From Geobacter sp. UBA5608 (GTDB lineage Bacteria > Desulfobacterota > Desulfuromonadia > Geobacterales > Pseudopelobacteraceae): a stretch of 16,804 nucleotides of DNA. The position numbers were made by a program, and so were the translations under genes. This document shows, piece by piece, positions 6,458 through 14,214 of the stretch. Below the pieces are notes generated by a model. It was not told the DNA's origin and searched no databases. It saw only the letters and a program-made list of their open reading frames with translations. Each line of letters begins with the position of its first letter. Position 1 is the first letter of the stretch. The stretch spans positions 1-16,804 of the forward strand of contig DIKW01000006.1 of NCBI GenBank assembly GCA_002424705.1. The letters are read 5' to 3'.

Positions 6458-6820
6458 TCAGTTGTCGTTAAAGACCGCGCGAATGTCGCGGCACGCCTTT
6501 TTAAACCCTTCCCACATCTCGATACCGGCCTGTTTGCCGTCTTTTTTTATGCTCTGCCCCAGTTGCTTGAAGCCCTGCTTGATCTCCTGGCCTGCCTGTT
6601 TGCTGCCCTCCCTGATCTCGCGTCCGCTCTCCTTGAAGGCCTGTTTGGTCTCCTGAGCGCTCCGTTTGGCATCTTGCTTCAAGGCAGGGCCGGCTTCCTT
6701 GAAGGCCTGTTTGGTTTCGCGGGCCGATTGCCTGATCTCTTCGGCAAACTGGTTGGCTTGAGCAAAGCCGGCAAGACAGCAGCTGATCACAAGACTTCCG
6801 ACAATCAGTGTGAAACGCAT
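6458..6820 (-). CDS. Small secreted helical repeat protein, LEA/apolipoprotein-like (120 aa)
   Basis: Residues 1-22 are a signal peptide (cleavage after AQA). The rest is a charged amphipathic helix made of degenerate 11-residue units: ETKQAFKEAG, ETKQAFKESG, EIKQGFKQLG and related copies recur between residues 34 and 110. Eleven-residue periodicity with Lys/Glu and small residues is typical of lipid-surface or desiccation-type (LEA-like) helices, so the protein may coat a membrane or a lipid product; this is inference. Its start is 3 bp after the stop of the MMPL exporter, and its GGAGG ribosome site overlaps the exporter's last codons, so translation is probably coupled. That position suggests it helps handle the exported product. 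Confidence 0.65.
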   Translation of the reverse strand: MRFTLIVGSLVISCCLAGFAQANQFAEEIRQSARETKQAFKEAGPALKQDAKRSAQETKQAFKESGREIREGSKQAGQEIKQGFKQLGQSIKKDGKQAGIEMWEGFKKACRDIRAVFNDN

Positions 6821-6823
6821 GGG

Positions 6824-9343
6824 CTACCTCCGTGCATACACGCGATGCATCAGGGCCGACATCGGCAGCAGGGCTGCCAGGGCTGTAAAGAAGATGCCAA
6901 AGTTGGCGGCCCAGCCGATGGATGCCATGGCGCCATAATCGGTAAAGGCCAGCGAACCAAATCCGGCAATGGTGGTGAGCGCCGACAGCAGGATCGAGCG
7001 ACCGGCCTGGACAAAGGCGGCGCTCCGCTGCGCTGCATCATGGGTGTTACAGCGGTGAAGGATATGCATGCCGTAATCGCAGCCGATGCCGACGATGGTC
7101 ACCACCACCATAATGTTCATGAAATTGAACTTTAGCCCGACCAGGGTCATGCTGCCCAGCATAGCCACCGCGCCGAACAGCACAGGACCGAGGGAGGCAG
7201 CAACACCGGCCACGTTCCTGAAATGCAGCAGCAGCAACAGCAGCACCATACCGGTCCCCAGGCTGACTCCCTGCACCGCGCTCCTGCGCACCGCTTCCAG
7301 CAACTCCTTACTGACCAGATCGGTGCCGGTCACCCGCGCCTCAGGCGCCACCTGGGCCAGTTGCGCAACAAACTGATCAAGATTCAGCTGGCCAGGTCTG
7401 AAGTAGAGGTAGGTCAGGGCGTGCCAGCCAGCGGTATCCTGCGCCAGGTGACGCTCCACCACGCCACGCAACGGCGACACGGCCAGCCGGGAGATGATCG
7501 TCTCATCAGGCACCACTGCGGTCAGGCTGCCGGTACGCAATAATGCGAGGTATGCCCCAAAATCCTGCTGGTTGAATCCCTGGTGATCGAGCTGCTTGGC
7601 AAGTGTTGCAGCAGCTGAAGTCAGCCCTGACAGGTGGCCAACAATCTGCCGCTGGTCGGCCTGACGGTTCATGGTCTGGCCCAGGCTTGACCATGCCTGT
7701 ACCCTTCCCTGGCTCGCAAGACCGGCGGCCAACTGCTCAACCGGCAGATTGCCCTGCAACACCGCGGCCTGGCTAGGGCCGTCGACCGCCACCAGCAGGC
7801 TTTTAGGGGCCAGATTCAGGTGCTGTTCCACCAGCTGCTGGGCGCGAAACGCCTCGGAGTGCTGCGGCTGCAGGTTCTTCAGCTCCACATCAAAGGCGGT
7901 GCGCTGGGCAAACAGGGCAAACAGCAGCCATGAGAGCGCGGTGATGGTCAGGATCGTGCGTGGCCAGCGCCCGGTGAAACGCCACAGGCGATCCATACCC
8001 ACCGTCGGCAACGGACGATAGCTGCGCTCAGATCGGTCCAGCAGCCGCAGCGCCAGCGGCATCAGGATCAGGTTAGCGTACAGGGTGAACAAGACGCCCA
8101 ACCCCACCAGCAGGCCCAGCTCAGACAGGGCCCGCACCTCGGCCCAGGCCAGCGCCAGAAACGGGAGGCAGGTGCTGGCCGCAGCCACAAACAGGCCCTG
8201 ACCGGTATCGGTAATGGCTCGCGTGATGGCCTCGTCGCTGCTGACACCCTGACTCCGCTCGGTATGAAAGCGGTCATAGAGGTGAATCGAGTAGTCGGCA
8301 CCCAGGCCGATGATCAGGGCGGTAAAGGCAAAGGAGATAATATGCACGCTGTCGAGGAACAGCCCAGCCAGCCCCAGCGAGGCCAGCACACCGCTGGCAA
8401 CGAACAGCGGGATCATCAGGGTCGGCCAGAGGTGCCGGTATACGGCGTAAAAGATCCCCAGCACCACCAGCAGTGATGAGACGATACAGGCCAGGATGTT
8501 GAACTTCATGGCTGCCTCGTCGATCACGGCGCTGATATGGGCGCCGGCGCAGGAGACCTCCACCTGGCTCCCGGCACGGGCCTGATTGATGCCGGCCACC
8601 AGCTTGCGGGCAAAGGCCATCTGCTGCACCGGTTTGGCCGGTTCGGCGATCATGATCAGCACCCGGCCATCACGCGACATAAAATAAGGAGAGGCCGGGT
8701 CCATGTCCAGGGCCTGGCTGCCGGCTTTGAGGCGCGGCAGGAACAGATCGCGCAGACCCAGCGGATCGGCGACGGCGATACCGACACTGCTGGCCCCTAG
8801 AGATGTGGCCAACTGACTGGTCAACTGATCAAGCGCCTGCTTGATACCCCGCTCACTGAAGCGGGCCAGCAGGGCCTCACGTTGATCCGGCGGCACAAAG
8901 GCCGCCGGGTGGGCAGCGGCAAAGGCCACCAGGTCGGCGAAACGCTGGGCCTCGGCCTCCTCATAGATCCGGTAGACGACCCGCTTAAAGCCCGGAGCCC
9001 CATCCACCTGCAGGGCACGCAACCGTTCGGCCAGCCGCTCGGCCTCTCCGGGGAGCAGCGCCGGCTCGCCTTCCAGCAGAAAATAGGCCTCTCGGGCGCC
9101 GCCGGACCATTCCAGCGAATCCAGCAGCAGGCGCAAGGCAGGACGATCGGCCGGGAACAGTTGAAAGATGTCGGTCTCAAACCGTAGGCTGGCCAGGGAG
9201 GCAAGCGACAGGGTCAACAGGGTCACCAGCACCACCACTACCCGGCGCGGAAAACAGCGGGTCATCCGGTCGAGCCAGCTCAGATGCACCGGAACCAGTG
9301 TCGCTGCCTGACCAATCAGTTTTTTGAGTGTCTGTCGGGTCAT
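6824..9343 (-). CDS. MMPL/RND-family exporter of the polyene-type pathway (839 aa)
   Basis: This is an inner-membrane, proton-driven transporter of the MMPL/HAE3 type, which moves lipids and polyketide-like molecules to the periplasm. Two RND halves are visible. The first has TM1 at about 33-53, a periplasmic domain to about 280, then five TMs (284-430) with GLGADYSIHLYDRF at 347-359. The second has a TM at 463-482, a periplasmic domain to about 690, then five TMs with GIGCDYGMHILHR at 752-764. The paired G-x-x-x-D-Y motifs supply the proton-relay Asp350 and Asp756. The frame is open to 9427, but that would overlap the lipoprotein gene by 74 bp; ATG 9343, 10 bp after its stop, gives the normal MMPL N-terminus. 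In aryl-polyene operons an MMPL exporter sits with LolA- and DUF3261-type genes, as here. Confidence 0.85.
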   Translation of the reverse strand: MTRQTLKKLIGQAATLVPVHLSWLDRMTRCFPRRVVVVLVTLLTLSLASLASLRFETDIFQLFPADRPALRLLLDSLEWSGGAREAYFLLEGEPALLPGEAERLAERLRALQVDGAPGFKRVVYRIYEEAEAQRFADLVAFAAAHPAAFVPPDQREALLARFSERGIKQALDQLTSQLATSLGASSVGIAVADPLGLRDLFLPRLKAGSQALDMDPASPYFMSRDGRVLIMIAEPAKPVQQMAFARKLVAGINQARAGSQVEVSCAGAHISAVIDEAAMKFNILACIVSSLLVVLGIFYAVYRHLWPTLMIPLFVASGVLASLGLAGLFLDSVHIISFAFTALIIGLGADYSIHLYDRFHTERSQGVSSDEAITRAITDTGQGLFVAAASTCLPFLALAWAEVRALSELGLLVGLGVLFTLYANLILMPLALRLLDRSERSYRPLPTVGMDRLWRFTGRWPRTILTITALSWLLFALFAQRTAFDVELKNLQPQHSEAFRAQQLVEQHLNLAPKSLLVAVDGPSQAAVLQGNLPVEQLAAGLASQGRVQAWSSLGQTMNRQADQRQIVGHLSGLTSAAATLAKQLDHQGFNQQDFGAYLALLRTGSLTAVVPDETIISRLAVSPLRGVVERHLAQDTAGWHALTYLYFRPGQLNLDQFVAQLAQVAPEARVTGTDLVSKELLEAVRRSAVQGVSLGTGMVLLLLLLHFRNVAGVAASLGPVLFGAVAMLGSMTLVGLKFNFMNIMVVVTIVGIGCDYGMHILHRCNTHDAAQRSAAFVQAGRSILLSALTTIAGFGSLAFTDYGAMASIGWAANFGIFFTALAALLPMSALMHRVYARR

Positions 9344-9353
9344 AGTGGCAAGC

Positions 9354-10046
9354 TTAGGGAGTCTTGAGCTGCGAAAGGGGTAGCAGACGTAGACCGGCCA
9401 ACGAGATGATGAAGGCCTGGTCTTCAAGCGACAGGTTTACTTCCGGCTCCTCCAGGGTCAGACGAATCCGGTCGCCTTCGGCACTTTCCATCAACAGTTC
9501 CTGGGCCAGCGGTACGCCGTTATGGCTGCAGTAGTTACGGTAACGCACCCGCTCGCCGCTTGAGAGGTTCTTTTCCACCACCAGCCCGTCCTGCAGACTG
9601 ATCTGCTCGATAACGCCCTTGACTGCCGGACGGCTAACGATGCCGGTGGCTGCCGCTCCGGGCGGCGTATCGGTAGCCAATACCCAGCGCAGCATGGCAA
9701 ATCCACGTTGTCCGGTGGCTGGCGGCAATTCGTTGATCTGCCCCTGATAGGCCACGCCGTTGGCCGGATAGGCAAGGGTCAGCTGTTCGCCATCCAACTG
9801 GGCCTCCATCAGCGTGGTGCCGAAAGGAGAGAGCAGAACCAGACGCAACTGGTCTGGGCGACGGTAGAGCATTACGCCCCGGGCAGCTAGGTTGCGATCG
9901 GCGGTACGCAATGAAACCGTCACCGTGGAGCTTACGGTCTCCACCACGGCGCCGGGCAACAGCGATTGACTGAGCGGCAGCTGCGGGCTGGTTGTTGAGC
10001 AGGCAGTCAACAGGCCGACAAAAAGGATCAACAGCAGACGATACAT
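9354..10046 (-). CDS. DUF3261-type outer-membrane lipoprotein
   Basis: Residues 1-16 are a lipoprotein signal with lipobox LTAC; Cys16 is the lipidated residue and Ser17 follows, which favours transport to the outer membrane. The body resembles the DUF3261 family, a LolB-like half-barrel: MLYRRPDQLRLVLLSPFGTT near residue 60, then LDGEQLTLAYP. Such proteins accompany the LolA-like and MMPL genes of aryl-polyene clusters and are thought to insert the exported lipid into the outer membrane. GGAG lies 5 bases before the ATG, and only 2 bases separate this start from the LolA-like stop. The order LolA-like, LolB-like, MMPL suggests a dedicated Lol-type relay for one lipid. Confidence 0.75.
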   Translation of the reverse strand: MYRLLLILFVGLLTACSTTSPQLPLSQSLLPGAVVETVSSTVTVSLRTADRNLAARGVMLYRRPDQLRLVLLSPFGTTLMEAQLDGEQLTLAYPANGVAYQGQINELPPATGQRGFAMLRWVLATDTPPGAAATGIVSRPAVKGVIEQISLQDGLVVEKNLSSGERVRYRNYCSHNGVPLAQELLMESAEGDRIRLTLEEPEVNLSLEDQAFIISLAGLRLLPLSQLKTP

Positions 10047-10048
10047 GC

Positions 10049-10660
10049 TTACTCCATCCGAAAATCAGAATCGCTCAGCCCGACGTTCTTGCGGGTCTTG
10101 CGAAAGGTCATCACGGTCCGGTCGCCGGCGCGCTCTAGAAGTTCCAGCCTGCGCACCGTGCCATCCTGCTGCAGCACAATGGTCAACTCTTTTACCTGAC
10201 CGCCTTTGGCCGGGCGGATCAGCACATTGGTCAGGCTCCCCACCTGCTCGGCCTGCACCTCCGTCCCTTCCGGCACACTGGTGACCGGTTTTGCCACTGC
10301 ATCAATCCAGCGGCCAAGGCCCTGTTCGGGCGGCAGCACAATCCGCTGCCGTTCGCCGCTGTTGCCCAGGCGCTGCTCCAGCACCGTGTCCTTGAGCAGC
10401 ACAACACCGCTGTAGGGCGGATCGAGCACCATCATGAACCGATCCGGCTTCTTAAACTTGATCGTGCCCTGCATGACCAGCTTCTTCTTCATGATTGAAA
10501 GCTGCTTTTCCTGGGTCAGCTCGGCGGTAAAGTCCTGCAGGCCGGCAAAGGAGCGGCGCAGCGCCTCAAGCCCCTCCAGCGGTGTCAGGCTGCGGGCCTG
10601 GGCCGGTTGAAAAACCATCACGAATACCACGATCAGCCAAAGCTGCAGCAACGACTTCAT
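10049..10660 (-). CDS. LolA-like periplasmic carrier protein
   Basis: Signal peptide at residues 1-22 (cleavage after AQA). The mature protein has LolA-fold features: an early helix with LQDFTAELTQEKQLSIMKK, then strands (LVMQGTIKFKKPDRFMMVLDPP), as in the half-barrel that shields acyl chains during passage through the periplasm. At 203 residues it has the usual LolA length. It is not taken as the housekeeping LolA, because it lies inside a biosynthetic operon next to a DUF3261 lipoprotein and an MMPL exporter, as in aryl-polyene clusters. The start overlaps the dehydratase stop as ATGA (10657-10660), indicating coupled translation. Confidence 0.8.
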   Translation of the reverse strand: MKSLLQLWLIVVFVMVFQPAQARSLTPLEGLEALRRSFAGLQDFTAELTQEKQLSIMKKKLVMQGTIKFKKPDRFMMVLDPPYSGVVLLKDTVLEQRLGNSGERQRIVLPPEQGLGRWIDAVAKPVTSVPEGTEVQAEQVGSLTNVLIRPAKGGQVKELTIVLQQDGTVRRLELLERAGDRTVMTFRKTRKNVGLSDSDFRME

Positions 10661-11052
10661 AACGGTCCTATTCCAAGGGTCAAGGTTACCTGCAGCAACT
10701 CCTCACCATCTACCGTCACCTGCCCCTCCATCAGACAGAGGCGCCCAAAGATCTTGATCACCCGGGCCTCAACCTCCAAGGTCTCGCCCAAAAGCGGCGG
10801 ACGGCCAAAACTGGCCCGATCGATGGTGGCCAGAAAGCCGCCCTCCCCTTGCCGTTCCACAGCCGCAATCCCCGACAGCTGGGCCACCGCCTCCACCAGC
10901 AGTGTTTGCGGAAGGGATCGCAGCGCAGCACTGGTGCGGTAGCGGGCACGGGCAAAACTGCCCGGCTGCTGTTCCAGCACCCGATCCAGCATCAGAAAGG
11001 GATAACGGTGCGGCAGATATGCGCTGGGGTCGGTGTTACGCAAAGGTGCCAC
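10657..11052 (-). CDS. ApeP/FabZ-like hot-dog dehydratase (about 131 aa)
   Basis: The predicted role is removal of water from 3-hydroxyacyl-ACP to form the trans double bond in each elongation cycle. YLPHRYPFLMLDRVLE (residues 12-27) is the N-terminal hot-dog signature of FabZ and ApeP proteins, and LLVEAVAQLSG (51-61) carries the helix Glu54. The His of the FabZ HFPGxPxMPG motif is absent (TSAALRSLPQ there), as in ApeP-type rather than canonical FabZ enzymes. The frame is open far upstream, but that part is a shadow of the preceding ketosynthase-like gene. GTG 11052 is chosen; TTG 11043, with GGTGG just before it, is the alternative. Either overlaps the preceding gene by 8-17 bp. No FabZ-like second dehydratase (ApeI) is seen. 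Confidence 0.75.
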   Translation of the reverse strand: MAPLRNTDPSAYLPHRYPFLMLDRVLEQQPGSFARARYRTSAALRSLPQTLLVEAVAQLSGIAAVERQGEGGFLATIDRASFGRPPLLGETLEVEARVIKIFGRLCLMEGQVTVDGEELLQVTLTLGIGPL

Positions 11053-12082
11053 CGTGCAGGCTGAAGGCAAAATAGGGGCCCTCGGGTGAGGCGGCCAGGT
11101 GCAGGCCAGACTGACCAGGCTGCAGCAGATGGCTGAACGTGCCCAGAGCGACGCCCCCCATGGCCAGCGACTGACCAACCACCCGACCTGTGCGCTGAAA
11201 GCGTTCGGCTGTAACCCTTTCTTCCAGCAGATCGATGCCGGAACCGGCGCCAGAAAGGCTGACCTGGTCAAAGGAACGCTGCGCCGGCAGCAGACGATCG
11301 ATACCGGCCTGCTCGGCCGTGGGCAGCAGCAGACCAAGGGTGGCAATCCGTCCGATGCGGGCCTTGATGGTGGCCCCGCGTGCTGCGGCATGCTCTTCCC
11401 GCTCCAACACCAGTATGCCGCAGCCCTCACCAAAACCGGAGGCGTAGCTATGAACTTGGCCCAATGATGCAAAGCCCTGCATCATCAGCGGGGTCAGTTC
11501 ATCGACGCCACCGGCCAGCATCACGTCGGCCCGGTCTTCTTCAATAAAGCGGCAGGCAGCCAGGATGGCCGACTCGGCCGAACAAAAGCGTTGAACAAAG
11601 GTGATGTTGGGGCCCTTAAAGCCAAATTCGATTGAGGCATTGCTGGCCGGGGCATTGGCCACGGTATTGGGGAACAAAAGCGGCGACAGGCCCGCCACCC
11701 CCTGCCTGAAATAGCCGGTCAGGAACTCGGCTGAGTTGGCAATGCCGCCAAAACCACAACCCAGGGCGATGCCGATCCGCTCTGCCGGGATAGCGCCCTT
11801 GTCGATACCGGCCTCACGCAGGGCCAGGCCGGTCGTGGCCACCGCGAACTGACTGCAACGGTCCAGCTTGCGCGCCTTGAGCGGCGGCATGAAGTCGGCG
11901 GCCTTAAACTGTTCGGCCCGGCCCCACAGCAGCCCATGACCGCCAGCAAGGACCTCTTCCGGCACCGGCCGCAGGCAACTGCGCCCTTCCTTGAGCGCCA
12001 ACAGAATCGGATCAAGCCCGGTGCCGGCCACCGTAACGGCGCTGGCGCCGGTGATTGCAATTGAACAGGAGAAGGTATCCAT
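11036..12082 (-). CDS. Ketosynthase-like chain-length-factor subunit, catalytic His lost
   Basis: Thiolase fold of the beta-ketoacyl synthase family (348 aa, somewhat short). LGCGFGG (108-114), NAPASNASIEFGFKGPNITF (143-162) and GEGCGILVLERE (219-229) align with FabF. The active-site Cys region reads FVQRFCSAES with Cys167, one residue out of register. Both catalytic histidines are missing: the NAHGTGTPxND motif is SGAGSGID (277-284), and the KPxxGHxxGAAG motif is VVGQSLAMGG (301-310). It should therefore be unable to condense chains alone and should act as the partner of the neighbouring active ketosynthase, like the CLF of type II polyketide and aryl-polyene systems (ApeC with ApeO). The ATG at 12082 shares a base with the upstream stop (TGATG) and follows a G-rich ribosome site; GTG 12085 is an alternative. 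Confidence 0.8.
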   Translation of the reverse strand: MDTFSCSIAITGASAVTVAGTGLDPILLALKEGRSCLRPVPEEVLAGGHGLLWGRAEQFKAADFMPPLKARKLDRCSQFAVATTGLALREAGIDKGAIPAERIGIALGCGFGGIANSAEFLTGYFRQGVAGLSPLLFPNTVANAPASNASIEFGFKGPNITFVQRFCSAESAILAACRFIEEDRADVMLAGGVDELTPLMMQGFASLGQVHSYASGFGEGCGILVLEREEHAAARGATIKARIGRIATLGLLLPTAEQAGIDRLLPAQRSFDQVSLSGAGSGIDLLEERVTAERFQRTGRVVGQSLAMGGVALGTFSHLLQPGQSGLHLAASPEGPYFAFSLHGGTFA

Positions 12083-13311
12083 CACACCCCCCCCTGCTGA
12101 AGATCAGCCGCTGCCAGGGCCAAACTGGTGACGTTGCCGCCAAAGGCAAAGGAATTGGACAATGCGATGCGACAGTCGCTTGGTTTGCTGGCATCATGGC
12201 AGTAGTCCAGATCACACTCAGGGTCCCTGCCCCGGAAATGCAGGGTGCGAGGGATCGTTTTGGCATTAAGCGCCAGCACGGTTGCCACCGCCTCAATCGA
12301 ACCGGCCGCCCCCAGGCAGTGACCGGTGATCGGCTTGGTGGAAATCAGCGGCACCTGCTGCACCCGTTCGCCGAAAACCTGTTTCATAGCGTTGGATTCA
12401 GCCACATCGTTGGCCGGTGTGCCGGTTCCGTGGGCATTGACCCACCCTACCAGATCAGGGGCCAGTCCGGCTGCAGACAGCGCTGCAGTCATCACCCGGG
12501 CAGCCGAATCGCCGCTGGGTTCCGGCGCGGTCATATGATGGGCCTCACCCACCAGGGCGTAGCCTAACAGAAAGCCAAAAATGTCGGCCCCACGGGCCAG
12601 TGCGGCCTGTTCCTCTTCCAACACCACAAAGGCGGCCCCTTCGCCCAGGGTGATCCCCTGGCGGCCAAGACTGAACGGCGCACACGGTTCGGGATCCATC
12701 ACCTTGAGCGAGTTAAAACCGGCAAAGGTCAGCAGCGCCAGCGAGTCGGCTCCACCGCAGAGCATGGCCTTTTGACGGCCGGTGCGGATCAGGTCGGCGC
12801 CCCAGCCGATGGCGGTGGCCGAGGATGAGCAGGCCGTGGTGATGCTGCCCTGATAGCCGGCCAGGCACAAGGCCTGGGCCAGCTCGGTACAGGTCTTGTC
12901 CGGCAGTACTGCCCGCAGTAGCGCAGGACGTGCCGTTTCGCCGCGCAGTTCTGCAGCCAGCCACTGCTCAGCCTGAAACATGCCGGCAGCGCCGCCGCCC
13001 ACACAAACGCCAATATCGTAGGGATCATAACTGCCGGACAGGCCACTCATGGCGAGCGCCTCTTGGGCGGCCAGCAAGGCAAACTGATCGGTGCGGGAAA
13101 GGCGGGCCGCCTGCCGTCGCGTGAACCAGGCCCCAGGATCATACTCCTTGACCTGCACCGCGATCTTTGACGGAAAATCGGCCACGTCGAACAGATCCAC
13201 CGGCCCGACGCCACTGACGCCGTTCAGGATGGCATCTCGAAAGGCAGGCACCGACTGGGCAGCTCCACAGAAGACGCCCATGCCGGTTATGGCGATGCGG
13301 CGAGCAGTCAC
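12082..13311 (-). CDS. Beta-ketoacyl-ACP synthase, FabF/ApeO-type, catalytically intact
   Basis: Condensing enzyme of type II fatty-acid or polyene assembly: it joins malonyl-ACP to a growing acyl chain. All three catalytic residues are in their motifs: Cys161 in SITTACSSSATAIG, His294 in VNAHGTGTPAND and His331 in KPITGHCLGAAG. The end motif SNSFAFGGNV (385-394) is also present. At 409 aa it has the normal FabF length. The open frame reaches 13338, but GTG 13311 is the better start: GGAGG lies 6 bases upstream, the protein then begins TARRIAITGMG as in FabF, and GTGA overlaps the ketoreductase stop. It immediately precedes its inactive paralogue (11036-12082), giving a KS-CLF pair as in aryl-polyene and type II polyketide operons. 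Confidence 0.87.
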   Translation of the reverse strand: MTARRIAITGMGVFCGAAQSVPAFRDAILNGVSGVGPVDLFDVADFPSKIAVQVKEYDPGAWFTRRQAARLSRTDQFALLAAQEALAMSGLSGSYDPYDIGVCVGGGAAGMFQAEQWLAAELRGETARPALLRAVLPDKTCTELAQALCLAGYQGSITTACSSSATAIGWGADLIRTGRQKAMLCGGADSLALLTFAGFNSLKVMDPEPCAPFSLGRQGITLGEGAAFVVLEEEQAALARGADIFGFLLGYALVGEAHHMTAPEPSGDSAARVMTAALSAAGLAPDLVGWVNAHGTGTPANDVAESNAMKQVFGERVQQVPLISTKPITGHCLGAAGSIEAVATVLALNAKTIPRTLHFRGRDPECDLDYCHDASKPSDCRIALSNSFAFGGNVTSLALAAADLQQGGV

Positions 13312-14048
13312 AGCACCCCTCCATCCACCACCAAACATTGACCGGTGATGTATGAGGCCTGCGGAGAGGACAGAAAGGCCACTGCGGCTGCCACCTCGTC
13401 AGGCTGTCCGATGCGGCCCAGGGCGGCTGAACCAAGAATCTGATCCACCCGATCCTGTTTCAGACCGGCGGTCATGTCGGTGGCGATCAGACCCGCCGCC
13501 ACGGCATTGACCCGAATACCCATCGGCCCCAGCTCCCGGGCCAGGGATTTGGTAAAGCTGATGGCAGCCCCTTTTGAGGCGGCGTAGTTGGTCTGGCCGC
13601 CAGCGCCGGACAGGCCGGAGATGGATGCGATGTTCACAATGGCGCCGCTACGGCGGGCCAGCATCTTGCGCACCCCCCACTTGCAGCAGTGAAACAGGGG
13701 ATACAGATTGGTACGGATCACGCTATCCCAGTCGTCGTCGGACATCATGGCCAGATAGCCATCACGGATGATGCCGGCATTGTTGACCAGCACATCCAGA
13801 TGGCCGCTTTCAGCGCTGGCAGCATCAATCAGGGTGACGGCGCCGGACGACGTGCTGACATCGGCCCTGACCACACTGACGCGGCCAGCCAACCCTTCAG
13901 CCTCGTGCTGCAAGGCGACTGCGGCGGCTTCATTTGCGAGATAGGCGGCATAGACCCGGGCGCCGGCTGCGGCAAAACGCAGTGTTATGGCCCGGCCGAT
14001 ACCCCGTGTGCCGCCGGTCACGGCCACCACGGCATCCTTGAAATCCAT
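13308..14048 (-). CDS. 3-oxoacyl-ACP reductase, FabG/ApeQ-type (SDR)
   Basis: NADPH-dependent short-chain dehydrogenase that reduces the 3-oxo group left by the ketosynthase. The Rossmann motif TGGTRGIG is at 11-18, NNAG at 89-92, and the catalytic set Asn114, Ser142, Tyr155 and Lys159 is complete (YAASK). Residues 176-192 (MGIRVNAVAAGLIATDM) fit the FabG loop, although the usual PG is AG here. The length of 246 aa is normal. ATG 14048 follows AGGAG by 6 bases. It is the first gene of the nine-gene minus-strand operon and is followed by the ketosynthase with a 4-bp overlap. Its position next to KS, CLF and dehydratase supports a dedicated polyene role rather than the housekeeping fabG, which usually sits with fabD and acpP. 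Confidence 0.88.
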   Translation of the reverse strand: MDFKDAVVAVTGGTRGIGRAITLRFAAAGARVYAAYLANEAAAVALQHEAEGLAGRVSVVRADVSTSSGAVTLIDAASAESGHLDVLVNNAGIIRDGYLAMMSDDDWDSVIRTNLYPLFHCCKWGVRKMLARRSGAIVNIASISGLSGAGGQTNYAASKGAAISFTKSLARELGPMGIRVNAVAAGLIATDMTAGLKQDRVDQILGSAALGRIGQPDEVAAAVAFLSSPQASYITGQCLVVDGGVL

Positions 14049-14080
14049 AGCTACTCCTGCTGAGTTAAAATCAAGCTGTT

Positions 14081-14110
14081 ACTATAACCGATCTGCCGAC
14101 TGCTTGTCCA
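14081..14110 (-). promoter_or_regulatory. Sigma70-type promoter of the polyene-type operon
   Basis: On the minus strand, TGGACA (14110-14105) and TATAGT (14086-14081) are 18 bp apart, each five of six to consensus. The ketoreductase start is about 30 bases downstream of the -10 box. No other good promoter is seen inside the operon, whose genes mostly overlap or abut. Confidence 0.6.
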
Positions 14111-14214
14111 GAAACGGGCCACAACCATGATCAACGAGATTGACAAACAGACTCGGCATCAGCTACTGACAGACCAGATACATCATGCGCTGACGTTCTA
14201 AACGGGAGGGCAGC

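Noticed and set aside
9344..9427. Upstream extension of the MMPL exporter
   Set aside because: It overlaps the lipoprotein gene by 74 bp and adds a non-family, Arg/Ser/Pro-rich leader; ATG 9343 fits the MMPL N-terminus.
11053..11472. N-terminal half of the long dehydratase frame
   Set aside because: It is the shadow frame of the ketosynthase-like gene, Cys/Trp/Pro/Arg-rich, with no hot-dog or other homology; the dehydratase signature starts right after 11052.
14140..14169. Perfect TTGACA as a -35 box for the methyltransferase
   Set aside because: The -10 region at 17-18 bp spacing (CTACTG or TACTGA) matches consensus poorly, so no promoter was called.
14127..14201. 24-codon ORF upstream of the methyltransferase
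   Set aside because: No ribosome-binding sequence, no attenuator-like codon run or hairpin; ORFs of this size are expected by chance.
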